The notes: generated by a model from the letters alone, not told the origin. A stretch of 64,000 nucleotides of DNA from Nocardia aobensis NBRC 100429 (GCF_000308375.1 NZ_BAFQ01000150.1:1-64000); one strand, 5' to 3'; shown: positions 32,265 to 42,009, counted from the first letter of the stretch. Made by a program: numbers and translations.

Positions 32265-32938
32265 GGCGGTCCGGCCTTGTAGCCCACGCCACGAACGGTC
32301 AGCACGATCTCAGGGTTCTCGGGATCCTTCTCGACCTTGGCCCGCAGTCGCTGCACGTGCACGTTCACCAGGCGGGTGTCGGCCGCGTGCCGGTAACCCC
32401 ACACCTGCTCGAGCAGCACCTCGCGGGTGAAGACCTGCCGCGGTTTGCGCGCCAGGGCCACCAGCAGATCGAACTCGAGCGGGGTCAGCGAGATCTGCTG
32501 ACCGCTGCGGGTCACCTTGTGGGCCGGTACGTCGATGACGATGTCGGCGATCGACAGGAGTTCGGCCGGCTCGTCGTCGGTACGGCGCAACCGCGCCCGC
32601 ACCCGCGCGACCAGCTCCTTCGGCTTGAAGGGTTTGACGATGTAGTCGTCGGCACCCGATTCCAAGCCCAGGACGACGTCGACCGTATCGGTCTTGGCCG
32701 TCAACATCACGATCGGCACACCGGAATCGGCGCGCAGCACCCGGCACACGTCGATACCGTTCATGCCCGGAAGCATGAGGTCGAGCAGCACCAGATCCGG
32801 GCGTAATTCCCGGACCGCGGTGAGCGCCTGCGTGCCGTCGCCGACCACATGGGGGTCGAAACCCTCGCCGCGCAAGACGATCGTGAGCATCTCGGCGAGC
32901 GCCATATCGTCGTCGACGACCAGAATCTTCGGCTTCAT
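32261..32938 (-). CDS. mtrA: Response regulator MtrA (OmpR/PhoB family)
   Basis: 225 residues starting MKPKILVVDDD. The receiver domain has the acidic pocket and the phospho-acceptor Asp53 in LVLLDLMLPG, and the conserved Lys in MLTAKTDTVD. The C-terminal winged helix is SLTPLEFDLLVALARKPRQVFTR to VNVHVQRLRAKVEKDP. MtrA is essential in mycobacteria and controls wall hydrolases and replication genes. ATG 32938 was chosen as the true N-terminus; the longer reading adds a hydrophilic tail not seen in the family. It is followed directly by mtrB. Confidence 0.98.
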   Translation of the reverse strand: MKPKILVVDDDMALAEMLTIVLRGEGFDPHVVGDGTQALTAVRELRPDLVLLDLMLPGMNGIDVCRVLRADSGVPIVMLTAKTDTVDVVLGLESGADDYIVKPFKPKELVARVRARLRRTDDEPAELLSIADIVIDVPAHKVTRSGQQISLTPLEFDLLVALARKPRQVFTREVLLEQVWGYRHAADTRLVNVHVQRLRAKVEKDPENPEIVLTVRGVGYKAGPP

Positions 32939-33017
32939 AATTACTATGTTGTCATCTCTCCGGCTCGGAACGGGCAACCACGCCAACACTGGTTACATTA
33001 CCGACGCACATGCCACC

Positions 33018-33665
33018 CTATCGGCCAATCATTTCCGCCAGTCGTTCGGTGAGTCGGACCGGATCGTCCTGCGGCGCATGGACCCACCACGGCCCGTGCC
33101 ACCGCGATTCGGCCAACACACGATAGACCGCCGCCGTACGCTCCTGCAGCGATATATCTCGTTCGTAGGCGTCGAGCGCGCGGGCGGTGTCGAGTTCACC
33201 TCGGCGCCGGGCGCGTTCGATCGCCAGCTCAATCGGCACGTCGAGCAGCACCTGGATATCGGGCACCGGCAGTTCGAACCGGCCGAACTCCAATTCCGCT
33301 ACCCACGAACTCGTTTCGCCGTCCGCCTGTTCGCCCGCCCGCGCGGCGCTGTAGGCGGCATTGGAGGCGACATACCGATCGAGCAGCACAATATCGTTGT
33401 CCGCCAACAGTTTCGACAACTCGTCGCGGGCCTCGGCGCGATCCAGGGCGAACAGCAGCGCCATCACGCTCACGGATGCGGCCACATCGCCGTGCCGGCC
33501 ACGCAGCGCCTCGGCCGCCAGATCCGCGTGGATCGACCGGCCGTAGCGCGGGAAGGCCAGCGTGTCCACGCGCAGCCCGCGGTCGCGCAGGCCCGCGACG
33601 ACGGCGTCGATCAACGTCCGCTTACCCGCGCCGTCGAGGCCCTCTACCGCGATGAGTGCACCCAT
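33018..33665 (-). CDS. tmk: Thymidylate kinase (dTMP kinase)
   Basis: 215 residues. P-loop IAVEGLDGAGKRT, then FPRYGRSIHADLAAEAL, the DRY motif in LLDRYVASNAAYSA and a LID region (RARRRGELDTARALDAYERD). It matches the mycobacterial type of Tmk, with the unusual GLDGAGKRT loop. It phosphorylates dTMP to dTDP with ATP. It lies 79 bp upstream of mtrA on the same strand, as in mycobacteria, but may have its own promoter. ATG 33665 is the family-like start although its Shine-Dalgarno sequence is weak. Confidence 0.96.
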   Translation of the reverse strand: MGALIAVEGLDGAGKRTLIDAVVAGLRDRGLRVDTLAFPRYGRSIHADLAAEALRGRHGDVAASVSVMALLFALDRAEARDELSKLLADNDIVLLDRYVASNAAYSAARAGEQADGETSSWVAELEFGRFELPVPDIQVLLDVPIELAIERARRRGELDTARALDAYERDISLQERTAAVYRVLAESRWHGPWWVHAPQDDPVRLTERLAEMIGR

Positions 33666-33723
33666 AACGTGCAGGTTACAACTTTTGCGTCCGCCCTGTT
33701 CCACGCACCCGCGCGCGTTATCA

Positions 33724-33739
33724 GAAACGCCAACGTTTC
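33724..33739. promoter_or_regulatory. Inverted repeat upstream of the secreted-protein gene
   Basis: GAAACG-CCAA-CGTTTC lies 92 bp before the ATG at 33831 and 59 bp above the tmk start, in the divergent control region. A protein-binding site is possible. Weak evidence because the arms are only 6 bp. Confidence 0.3.
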
Positions 33740-33830
33740 ATAAGGCACTACTTTTGGGGGCATCACACCGGATAACGGCCGCGACGCCGCGCGGGATGAA
33801 GGAAGCGTCCCGAAAACAGGAAGGCGCCCC

Positions 33831-34205
33831 ATGCTCATCTCTCGTGTATTACGTACCGCCGCAGCGACTCTCGCGATCACCGCGGGTCTCGCCGCCGGTG
33901 TCGCGGCGGCCGCACCGCTCCCGCTCGAGCCGGCCGCCCCGGTCGCGGGCACCTCCGGAAGCGCGGATTCGGCCACCGACGGGGGCGCCGGCAGCAGCCT
34001 CATCGACCTGGTGAAACTGCTCGGCCAGATCAGCCACGGATGCACCCCGGGCACCGTCTGTGCCGCCGCGACGACAGTCCGGACGCCGGAGGCGAACACC
34101 GCGATCGCCGACACGCCGCTCGGATCCGGCTCGGCGAGCGGTTCGAACGAGCCGGGCTCGGTGCTGTGCTGGTTGCTCCACCCCAGCCCCACCTGCCAGA
34201 TCTGA
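33831..34205 (+). CDS. Small secreted cysteine-containing protein of unknown function
   Basis: 124 residues. Signal peptide 1-28 (MLISRVLRTAAATLAITAGL, then an Ala-rich end before APLPLEP). The mature ~95 residues contain four cysteines in two pairs (HGCTPGTVC and VLCWLLHPSPTC) separated by a Thr/Ser/Gly-rich low-complexity stretch, suggesting two disulfides. There is a good AGGAAGG 6 nt before ATG 33831. It stands alone between tmk and sahH, convergent with sahH. No family recognised; similar in layout only to the secreted protein at 5366-5704. Confidence 0.75.
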   Translation: MLISRVLRTAAATLAITAGLAAGVAAAAPLPLEPAAPVAGTSGSADSATDGGAGSSLIDLVKLLGQISHGCTPGTVCAAATTVRTPEANTAIADTPLGSGSASGSNEPGSVLCWLLHPSPTCQI

Positions 34206-34229
34206 GCGTTCGCGACGCACGAGACGGAC

Positions 34230-34260
34230 GTCCCGCCGGGCTCGAAAGCACCGGCGGGAC
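34230..34260. terminator. Convergent hairpin terminator
   Basis: 10-bp arms GTCCCGCCGG (34230-34239) and CCGGCGGGAC (34251-34260) with an 11-nt loop. It sits between the secreted-protein gene and sahH and may serve both. Confidence 0.75.
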
Positions 34261-34274
34261 AACCGTTTCCGAAC

Positions 34275-35756
<1,482 letters not shown>

Positions 35757-35859
35757 GCGCCTGGATCAGCCTCTCGGTGGATGTCGGTTCGACAACTCAG
35801 GCTAGTCGCTCACACGCGTTCGGTGTACGCCGACGGGGTGCGGCCGGGTCGGCCGCGCA

Positions 35860-36564
35860 TCACCGGCGCCAGACGTAGCGGACCTGGGGACGCCCCGCGC
35901 GGCCGTAGTCCGATCGGCGTTCCACCACGCCGTCGGTCGCCAACTGTTCCAGATAGCGCCATGCCGTGACACGTGAAACGCCCACGGCACGGCCGGTTTC
36001 GGTCGCCGACAGCCCGTCCGGCGCCGCGCGAAGCGCCCGGGAGATCTCCTGGAGCGTCTGCGGCGCAATACCTTTCGGGGCTGCCGCTTTCGGATCGGCG
36101 GTGCGCAGCGCGCTCAACGCCCGATCGATGTCGTGCTGGGTCAGCGTCGCATCACCGGCCGGCAACGCGGCCCGGAACTCCAGATAGCGCTCGAGCTTGT
36201 CGCGGAAAGCCGCGAAGGTGAAGGGTTTCAGCAGATACAGCGCGATCCCGTGCGCGACCGCGGCACGCACCATCTCGAGGTCGCGCGCCGAGGTTATGGC
36301 GATCACATCGGGTCGCGGCCGCAGTCGGGCCAGGGCCGCGGTGACCTCGAGCCCACCGATATCCGGCAGCCCCAGATCCATCAGCACCAGCTCGATCGGG
36401 TTTCCCGCGGCGGCGGCGTGGGTTGCCGTCCGAATCGCATCGCGGCCGGTGGCGGCCACACCCACCGGCTCGAATCCGGCCACCCGCGCGACATACGAGT
36501 GATGCGCCGCGGCGATGCGCGGTTCGTCCTCCACGATCAGCACCCGGATCGGCTGCCCCGTCAT
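35860..36564 (-). CDS. CitB/DcuR-family response regulator
   Basis: 234 residues. The receiver domain is IRVLIVEDEPRIAAAHHSYV, with the phospho-acceptor Asp in LVLMDLGLPDIGG and the conserved Lys in LLKPFTFAAFRDKL. The C-terminal part has an atypical winged HTH: GLSATETGRAVGVSRVTAWRYLEQL, then the wing DYGRAGRPQVRYVW. This is the CitB/DcuR type that acts with Spo0B/CitA-type kinases. ATG 36564 overlaps the kinase stop (ATGA). Likely target: the divergent dctA dicarboxylate transporter. Confidence 0.93.
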   Translation of the reverse strand: MTGQPIRVLIVEDEPRIAAAHHSYVARVAGFEPVGVAATGRDAIRTATHAAAAGNPIELVLMDLGLPDIGGLEVTAALARLRPRPDVIAITSARDLEMVRAAVAHGIALYLLKPFTFAAFRDKLERYLEFRAALPAGDATLTQHDIDRALSALRTADPKAAAPKGIAPQTLQEISRALRAAPDGLSATETGRAVGVSRVTAWRYLEQLATDGVVERRSDYGRAGRPQVRYVWRR

Positions 36565-38144
36565 CGCACCGGAATCCTCACCACGACAGCCGATTCCGGG
36601 CTGCGCTCGGCCCGCAGCGTACCGCCGTATCGGGTCACCAGCCGCCAGACCAGCGCCAGTCCGAGTCCGTGGTGTTCGGCCTTGGTCGTATATCCCCGTT
36701 CCATCGCCTGCGCGAAAGCCTCCTCCGACATTCCCGGCCCACTGTCGGCGACCCTGACCATCAGCGCCGACGCCTCCGAGCGGACGGAGACCTCCACCCA
36801 CGCGTCGGGATCCTGCGCGACCGCGTCCACCGCGTTGTCGACCAGATTTCCCACCAGGGTGACCACTTCCTGCGCGGTCAGCGGGGCGACCGACTCCAGC
36901 GCGGTGTCCTCGGCGACGGTCAGCTCCACACCGCGTTCGATGGCCCGGTCGACCTTGCCGAGCAGCAGCGCGACCAGGACCGGCTCGTGGACCGCATCGG
37001 TCAGGCGGTCGATGAGTGCTTGGGACAGCCGCAGTTCAGCCGTCGCGAAGTCGACAGCTCGATCGACATGACCCAGCTCGACCATCGTGATCACCGCGTG
37101 CAACCGATTGGCCGCCTCGTGCGCCTGCGCCCGCAGCGATTCGGCCAGACCGCGCGCGGAATCCAGCTCGCCCATGATGTCGCGGAGTTCGGTGTGGTCG
37201 CGGATGGTGAGGACCGTGCCGAGGCGTCGCCCCGCCCAGGAGACGACGTCCTGGTTGACCACCAGCACGCGGGCGGCTGTCACATGCATCTCGTCGCGGA
37301 CCACCGTGGCGTCGAGCCGCCGCAGCGACACCGGCAGGTCGGCGCGGCGCACCGGGCCGTCGGGCAGTTCCAGCAGGCGCCTGGCCTCGTCGTTGACCAC
37401 CGCCGCCTCCTGGTCGTCGCGGTCGAACACGATCAGCCCCTCGTGCACGGAGTGCAGCACGGCATCGTGATGTTCGTAGAGTGTCCGGAGTTCGGCCGGG
37501 CCCAGTCCCTGGGTCTGGCGCAGCAGCCTGCGGCGCAGCAGGAATGCGCCCAGCACGGCCAGCACCAGACCGGCGCCGGCCGCACCGAGGATCAGCGGCA
37601 GTTGCGCACTCACCTGATCGCCGATGCGGGCCCGGGTCACGCCGGCCGAGACCAGCGCGACGACCCGGCCGGTGTCGTCGACGACGGGGGTGACCGCCCG
37701 GATCGACGGGCCCAGCGTCCCGGTGTAGGTCTCGGTGAACGTCTCACCGGCCAGCGCCCGATCGATGTTTCCGCTGAACGGTTGTCCGATCCGGCTGACA
37801 TCGGTGTGGGTGTAGCGGGTGCGGTCTGGTGCCATCACCACGATGAAATCGACGCCGGTCCGCTGCCGGATCCGTTCGGTCACCGGCTGCAGCACGGTCG
37901 TGGGATCCGGCGTACGCACCGCAGCGGCCGTGGACGGCGCCTGAGCGAGGGCGACCGCGATGCCGGTCACCCGGCGAGCCGTCGCATCGTCCTGTTCGCG
38001 GCGCACCTCCCACACCGCCAGCGCCGACCCGACCGCGATCACCACCACCAGGACCGCCAGCTGCACCACGAAGACCTGGCCGGCCAGCGTCATGCCCCGG
38101 GCGCGCCGCACAGGCGAACTCGCGGTCCGGCCTTTCGCCCGCAA
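36561..38144 (-). CDS. CitA/DcuS-family sensor histidine kinase
   Basis: About 527 residues. TM1 is near residues 20-42 (VFVVQLAVLVVVIAVGSAL). The extracytoplasmic PAS-like sensor (RTGVDFIVVMAPDRTRYTHTD, IRAVTPVVDDTGRVVALVSAG) is typical for dicarboxylate/citrate sensors. Then come TM2, a cytoplasmic PAS domain (HHDAVLHSVHEGLIVFD), the Spo0B-type dimer box QAHEAANRLHAV with the phospho-His, and the ATPase domain. The start is uncertain. TTG 38144 has GGGAGG just upstream; ATG 38093 or 38225 are alternatives. Divergent from dctA. Confidence 0.9.
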   Translation of the reverse strand: MRAKGRTASSPVRRARGMTLAGQVFVVQLAVLVVVIAVGSALAVWEVRREQDDATARRVTGIAVALAQAPSTAAAVRTPDPTTVLQPVTERIRQRTGVDFIVVMAPDRTRYTHTDVSRIGQPFSGNIDRALAGETFTETYTGTLGPSIRAVTPVVDDTGRVVALVSAGVTRARIGDQVSAQLPLILGAAGAGLVLAVLGAFLLRRRLLRQTQGLGPAELRTLYEHHDAVLHSVHEGLIVFDRDDQEAAVVNDEARRLLELPDGPVRRADLPVSLRRLDATVVRDEMHVTAARVLVVNQDVVSWAGRRLGTVLTIRDHTELRDIMGELDSARGLAESLRAQAHEAANRLHAVITMVELGHVDRAVDFATAELRLSQALIDRLTDAVHEPVLVALLLGKVDRAIERGVELTVAEDTALESVAPLTAQEVVTLVGNLVDNAVDAVAQDPDAWVEVSVRSEASALMVRVADSGPGMSEEAFAQAMERGYTTKAEHHGLGLALVWRLVTRYGGTLRAERSPESAVVVRIPVR

Positions 38145-38175
38145 CGGCCCTCCCGTGAACGAAACGTACGTAATG

Positions 38176-38196
38176 GTGACCGAGGTCACGGTCACC
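38176..38196. promoter_or_regulatory. Palindromic site between the citA-like gene and dctA
   Basis: GTGACC-GA-GGTCAC is a perfect palindrome (38176-38189), followed directly by a third half-site GGTCACC (38190-38196). It lies 56 bp before the dctA start and above the kinase start, fitting a site for the CitB-type regulator. Part could code for the kinase N-terminus if the longest start is used. Confidence 0.5.
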
Positions 38197-38251
38197 CCCA
38201 TCATCACAGTACGAACCCGAGGCACAGATCGGGCAGCACCGGAGGCACATC

Positions 38252-39610
38252 ATGAGCGACTCGACACGGACGCACCGTCGCGACCGTACCCATTGGCTCT
38301 ATCTCGCCGTCATCGTGGCGGTCGTGGCCGGCGTACTCGTCGGCTGGCTCGCGCCCGGCTTCGGGAAGTCGGTGGGCGAGCTGGGCACCATGTTCGTCAA
38401 CCTGATCAAGATGATGATCTCGCCGGTCATCTTCTGCACGATCGTGCTCGGTATCGGTTCGGTGCGGGCGGCAGCGCGGGTCGGCAAGATCGGCGGCCTG
38501 GCGCTCGGCTACTTCCTGATCATGTCGACGGTGGCTCTGACGATCGGTCTCGGGGTCGGAAATCTGCTGCGGCCGGGCAGTGGGCTGAACGTCCACGAAC
38601 ACGTCGGCGCGGCTGCCGGATACGTGAAGCAGGCCGAAAGCACCGGCGGCACCTGGCACTTCCTGGAAAGCATCATCCCCACATCGCTGCTGTCGTCACT
38701 GACCGCGGGCAGCGTGCTGCAGACGTTGTTCGTGGCCCTGCTCGTCGGCTTCGCCGTCCAGGCCATGGGTACGCAGGGCGAACCGATCCTGCGCGCCGTG
38801 GGGCTGGCGCAGAAGCTGGTGTTCAAGATCTTGACCATGATCCTGTGGCTGGCGCCGATCGGTGCCTTCGGCGCGATCGCGAACGTGGTGGCGGCCACCG
38901 GCCTGGATGCGGTGAAACAGCTCGCGGCGTTGATGCTCGCCTTCTATCTGACCTGCCTGGTCTTCGTCTTCGGCGTACTGGGTGCGCTGCTCCGGGTGAG
39001 CTCGGGCGTATCGATCGTCAAGCTGGTTCGCTACCTGGCGCGCGAATATCTGCTGATCTTCTCCACCTCGTCCTCCGAATCGGCGCTGCCGCGGCTGATC
39101 GCGAAGATGGAACACCTCGGTGTCGAACGCTCGACCGTGGGCATCGTCGTCCCGACCGGATATTCGTTCAACCTCGACGGCACCGCGATCTACCTGACGA
39201 TGTCCTCACTGTTCATCGCCGACGCGATGGGTAAACCGCTCTCGCTCGGGCAGCAGATCGGCCTGCTGGTGTTCATGATCGTCGCCTCCAAGGGCGCGGC
39301 CGGGGTGACCGGAGCGGGACTGGCCACCCTGGCCGGTGGTCTACAGAGCCATCGCCCGGATCTGCTGGACGGTGTGGGCCTGATCGTCGGCATCGACCGG
39401 TTCATGTCGGAAGCCCGCGCCATCACGAACTTCTCGGGTAATGCCGTCGCCACCGTCCTGGTCGGGACCTGGACGAAGACCATCGACGACGTCCGGATGC
39501 GCGCCGTGCTCGACCGGGAACTGCCCTTCGACGAGACGACGATGGTCGACAGCGAACCCGCCGAAGCATCCGGAACTCCCGCCGAACGGACCGAGCTGGT
39601 CCCCGTCTGA
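38252..39610 (+). CDS. dctA: C4-dicarboxylate:cation symporter DctA (DAACS family)
   Basis: 452 residues. Glutamate/dicarboxylate symporter features: multiple TM segments from residue ~15, the serine-rich re-entrant hairpin IFSTSSSESALPRLI, the signature GYSFNLDGTAIYLTMSSLFIA (with the DGTAIY substrate motif), and the second hairpin SKGAAGVTGAGLATLAG. It ends with a hydrophilic tail. It imports succinate, fumarate and malate with protons or sodium. GGAGG lies 6 nt before ATG 38252. It is divergent from the CitA/CitB-like pair, the standard arrangement for dicarboxylate-responsive control. Confidence 0.95.
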   Translation: MSDSTRTHRRDRTHWLYLAVIVAVVAGVLVGWLAPGFGKSVGELGTMFVNLIKMMISPVIFCTIVLGIGSVRAAARVGKIGGLALGYFLIMSTVALTIGLGVGNLLRPGSGLNVHEHVGAAAGYVKQAESTGGTWHFLESIIPTSLLSSLTAGSVLQTLFVALLVGFAVQAMGTQGEPILRAVGLAQKLVFKILTMILWLAPIGAFGAIANVVAATGLDAVKQLAALMLAFYLTCLVFVFGVLGALLRVSSGVSIVKLVRYLAREYLLIFSTSSSESALPRLIAKMEHLGVERSTVGIVVPTGYSFNLDGTAIYLTMSSLFIADAMGKPLSLGQQIGLLVFMIVASKGAAGVTGAGLATLAGGLQSHRPDLLDGVGLIVGIDRFMSEARAITNFSGNAVATVLVGTWTKTIDDVRMRAVLDRELPFDETTMVDSEPAEASGTPAERTELVPV

Positions 39611-39618
39611 CGCCGCGA

Positions 39619-40788
39619 CTAGCCCGCGAGCCGGTAGACGGGCAGGGTGCGCTCCCGCTTGCGCGGCGCGATGTTGGCTCGGCCGAGATCGCCCGCGTAG
39701 TGCGCGGCGACCTTCGGATCCATCACCCGTCGCCACAGCGGCGGGACGGTGGCCAACAGGATCATCGTCGCGTAGCCCGCGGGAAGTTGCGGGGCCTCCT
39801 GGGTACTGCGCAGCGTTTGGTACCGGCGTCCCGGATTGGCGTGGTGGTCGCTGTGGCGCTGCAGGTGGAACAGGAAGATGTTGGTGACCAGCCGATCGGA
39901 ATTCCAGCTGTCGGCCGGCGAGCAGCGCGCCCAGCGGCCACCGGGCAGACGGCGGCGCAGCAACCCGTAGTGCTCGACGTAGTTCACGGTTTCCAGCAAC
40001 CCGAAGCCGATCACGGCCTGCAGCAGCAGATACGGCAGCATGCCGGGGCCGAACACCGCCAGCAGCGCACCGTAGAGCACCACCGTCATCGACCACGCCT
40101 GCAGGATGTTGTTGCGCACGTTCCACCAGCCGAGGCCCTTGCGGTGCAGCCGGTCGCGTTCCAGCCGGATCGCCGAGCGCAATCCGCCGAAGATGCTGCG
40201 CGGCAGGAACATCCACAGCGATTCGCCCAAACGGGCGCTGGCCGGATCGTCCGGGGTGGCCACCCGCGCGTGGTGGCCCTTGTTGTGTTCGACGAAGAAA
40301 TGTCCGTATCCCGACTGCGCGAGCGCGAGCTTGGCCAGCCACCGCTCCAGCCGTTCCACCCGATGCCCCAGCTCGTGCGCGGCGTTGATGCCGATACCGC
40401 TGACGAATCCGAGCGTCGCCGCCAGGCCCAGCTTGTCCACCACGCCGAGTTCGTCACCGGACCACATGTAGGCCGCGATCACCAGTCCGGTCAGCTGGAT
40501 GGGCAGGAACAGATACGTGCACCACCGGTAGTAGCGATCGTGGGAGAGACGCTCGTAATCCTCGTCGCGCGGGTTGGTGCCGTCCTCGCCGACGAACCAG
40601 TCCAGCAGCGGTATCACGATCAGCACGATGATCGGCCCGATCCACCAGAACGCCTCGATGCCGGTCCGGGCGACCAGCTGGGAAGGGAGCAATGCGCAGC
40701 CCGGGGCGATCAATCCCAACATCCACAGATGCTTCTTGGGATCAGCCGAACCCGAGCGTTTGCCGACCGTTTGCACTGATTGCCCCAC
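39619..40788 (-). CDS. alkB: Alkane 1-monooxygenase AlkB (paralogue 1)
   Basis: 389 residues, membrane diiron hydroxylase. Histidine motifs: NAAHELGHR, EHNKGHHARVATPDDPAS, NYVEHYGLLR and LQRHSDHHANP. Several TM segments precede the first box. It inserts oxygen at the terminal carbon of n-alkanes using electrons from rubredoxin. No rubredoxin gene follows it, so it presumably shares RubA/RubB from the alkB2 operon ~1 kb away. GTG start 40788 (or GTG 40776). It is convergent with dctA (8-bp gap, no terminator). A 27-bp hairpin lies immediately upstream and may cover its ribosome binding site. Confidence 0.94.
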   Translation of the reverse strand: MGQSVQTVGKRSGSADPKKHLWMLGLIAPGCALLPSQLVARTGIEAFWWIGPIIVLIVIPLLDWFVGEDGTNPRDEDYERLSHDRYYRWCTYLFLPIQLTGLVIAAYMWSGDELGVVDKLGLAATLGFVSGIGINAAHELGHRVERLERWLAKLALAQSGYGHFFVEHNKGHHARVATPDDPASARLGESLWMFLPRSIFGGLRSAIRLERDRLHRKGLGWWNVRNNILQAWSMTVVLYGALLAVFGPGMLPYLLLQAVIGFGLLETVNYVEHYGLLRRRLPGGRWARCSPADSWNSDRLVTNIFLFHLQRHSDHHANPGRRYQTLRSTQEAPQLPAGYATMILLATVPPLWRRVMDPKVAAHYAGDLGRANIAPRKRERTLPVYRLAG

Positions 40789-40792
40789 TTGA

Positions 40793-40819
40793 ATTTACCT
40801 GGACTCTTGCCAGGTAAAT
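40793..40819 (-). promoter_or_regulatory. Leader hairpin/operator directly before alkB1
   Basis: ATTTACCTGG (40793-40802) and CCAGGTAAAT (40810-40819) are perfect 10-bp arms with a 7-nt spacer. On the minus-strand mRNA the downstream arm holds the only Shine-Dalgarno-like CCAGG, 4 nt of sequence then leading to the GTG start. The element could be a TetR operator in DNA or an RNA hairpin that blocks translation. The remainder of the 292-bp gap up to the TetR stop contains the shared GGTAACC motif and no other gene. Confidence 0.6.
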
Positions 40820-40865
40820 ATGTAGCGGCTCCGAGGCCGTTACGCCCGGTTCAAACCCGCAAAGT

Positions 40866-40877
40866 GGTAACCGTTAC
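40866..40877. promoter_or_regulatory. Shared alkB motif, copy upstream of alkB1
   Basis: GGTAACCGTTAC with an inverted-repeat core GTAAC-C-GTTAC, 78 bp above the alkB1 start. A near-identical GGTAACCATTAC lies 44 bp above alkB2. Common control of both monooxygenases is the simplest reading. Confidence 0.5.
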
Positions 40878-41080
40878 ACACGCGGACCCGAAGTCACAGA
40901 CAGCGTGGGCCCGAATCCGCTGCGCCGCACCGGGTGAGCAACCGCCGTTTCCACGGAGACCGCGCAGGTCAGCGACTGTTCGTCGCCGTCGTTCCGGCCG
41001 TGGGAGGCCGGTGCGGTTGTCGGCCGGCACCCCAACCGGCGCCGGAACAAATCGTTATCTGTCACAGGACGGGTTTCGCG

Positions 41081-41746
41081 CTACCGGCCGCCGGTCCGGT
41101 CCCGGGCGGCGAGAATCGCCTCCACATACGGTGCGAGCAGTCTGCTCAACTCCTCCGGGGCGTCGCGATGCAGTGCGGCCGGGGTCGGAATGTAGCTGAT
41201 GGCGATGCGCACCAGGGCGTGGGCGAGCACATCCGCCTCCGCCGCCGATGCCCCCACCCAGCTGTTTTCGAAGGCCACGGCCAAGCGCCGGGCGGCATGT
41301 TCGATGAGCGGCCCGGCGTCGAGCGTGATCAACCGCAGCAGATCCAGCTTGGCCTCACCGACCACCAGGGACTGCACCAGCGGGTCGGCCGCACTGTCGA
41401 GGATGAAATTTGCCAGGCCTTCGCGGAACGCCGCCCGCGCATCGCCGACGTTGTCGGCGACGGCCGTTCCGACATGGTCCACCAGCTGATCCGCCAGCCG
41501 CAGCGCATAGGCCTGCGCCAGCCCCGTCCGGGAGCCGAATTCGTTGTACAGCGTCTGCCGGCTCACCCCGGCCCGCGTCGCGACGTCGCCGAGCGTGATC
41601 TTGGCCCAGTCCCGCTCGATCAGCAGTTCCCGCATCGCATCGAGGACCGACGTGCGCAACAGGGTGCGCGCCGCTTCCTGATACGGGACCCGGGATCCGT
41701 TACGCGGCATACCCGCGACGGTGTCACGGGCGGCTTCCGCAGTCAA
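41081..41746 (-). CDS. TetR family regulator of the alkane operon (AlkX-like)
   Basis: 221 residues. TetR HTH: TLLRTSVLDAMRELLIERDW, then ITLGDVATRAGVSRQTLYNEFGSRTGL. A helical ligand domain follows. It is the last gene of alkB2-rubA-rubB-tetR, the same order as mycobacterial Rv3252c-Rv3249c and rhodococcal alkB operons, where the TetR protein represses alkB. The start is TTG 41746 (6 bp after rubB) or ATG 41710; TTG keeps the operon tight. Candidate sites are the GGTAACC motifs before both alkB genes and the palindromes beside them. Confidence 0.92.
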   Translation of the reverse strand: MTAEAARDTVAGMPRNGSRVPYQEAARTLLRTSVLDAMRELLIERDWAKITLGDVATRAGVSRQTLYNEFGSRTGLAQAYALRLADQLVDHVGTAVADNVGDARAAFREGLANFILDSAADPLVQSLVVGEAKLDLLRLITLDAGPLIEHAARRLAVAFENSWVGASAAEADVLAHALVRIAISYIPTPAALHRDAPEELSRLLAPYVEAILAARDRTGGR

Positions 41747-41752
41747 AACGAC

Positions 41753-41938
41753 TCACGAACGTTCGATCTCGACCATGAAGAAGTCGGCCTTGGCCGCCCC
41801 ACAGTCCGGACACGTCCAGTCGTCGGGAATCTCCTCCCAGCGCGTCCCCGGCGCAATACCCTCGTCCGGCCAGCCCTGCTCCTCGTCGTATTCGAAGCCG
41901 CACTGGACGCACTGAAAAATCCGATAGGGCCGACTCAT
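41753..41938 (-). CDS. rubB: Rubredoxin RubB (AlkG2-type electron carrier)
   Basis: 61 residues. It has two CxxCG iron-binding knuckles, CVQCGFEYDEEQG near residue 9 and CPDCGAAKADF near residue 42, with the usual Trp and Pro between (DDWTCPDCG). Iron is bound by four Cys thiolates. This form (CxxCG in the first knuckle) is the AlkG2 type that passes electrons to AlkB. ATG 41938 has AGGAGG 4 nt upstream and overlaps the stop of a 24-codon ORF (ATGA). Confidence 0.95.
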   Translation of the reverse strand: MSRPYRIFQCVQCGFEYDEEQGWPDEGIAPGTRWEEIPDDWTCPDCGAAKADFFMVEIERS

Positions 41939-42009
41939 CCCGCCTCCTGTGTCATGCGGGACACCCGCACCCGGTCGGCACGGCGAGCCGCTGCGCGATT
42001 GTCGCTCAC
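41935..42009 (-). CDS. 24-residue coupled mini-ORF between rubA and rubB
   Basis: The GTG start at 42009 overlaps the rubA stop (GTGA) and uses the AGGAGG at the rubA end as its Shine-Dalgarno sequence. Its own stop overlaps the rubB ATG (ATGA). The peptide starts VSDNRAAARR and ends RMTQEAG, so it is basic. It lies in copy A of a 78-bp duplicated spacer. It may act only as a ribosome relay keeping rubB coupled to rubA, or make a peptide. A sister ORF sits between alkB2 and rubA. Confidence 0.5.
   Translation of the reverse strand: MSDNRAAARRADRVRVSRMTQEAG

Noticed and set aside
35757..35859. SAH or SAM riboswitch before sahH
   Set aside because: The 103-bp leader region shows no conserved helices or sequence blocks of those riboswitches that I can recognise.
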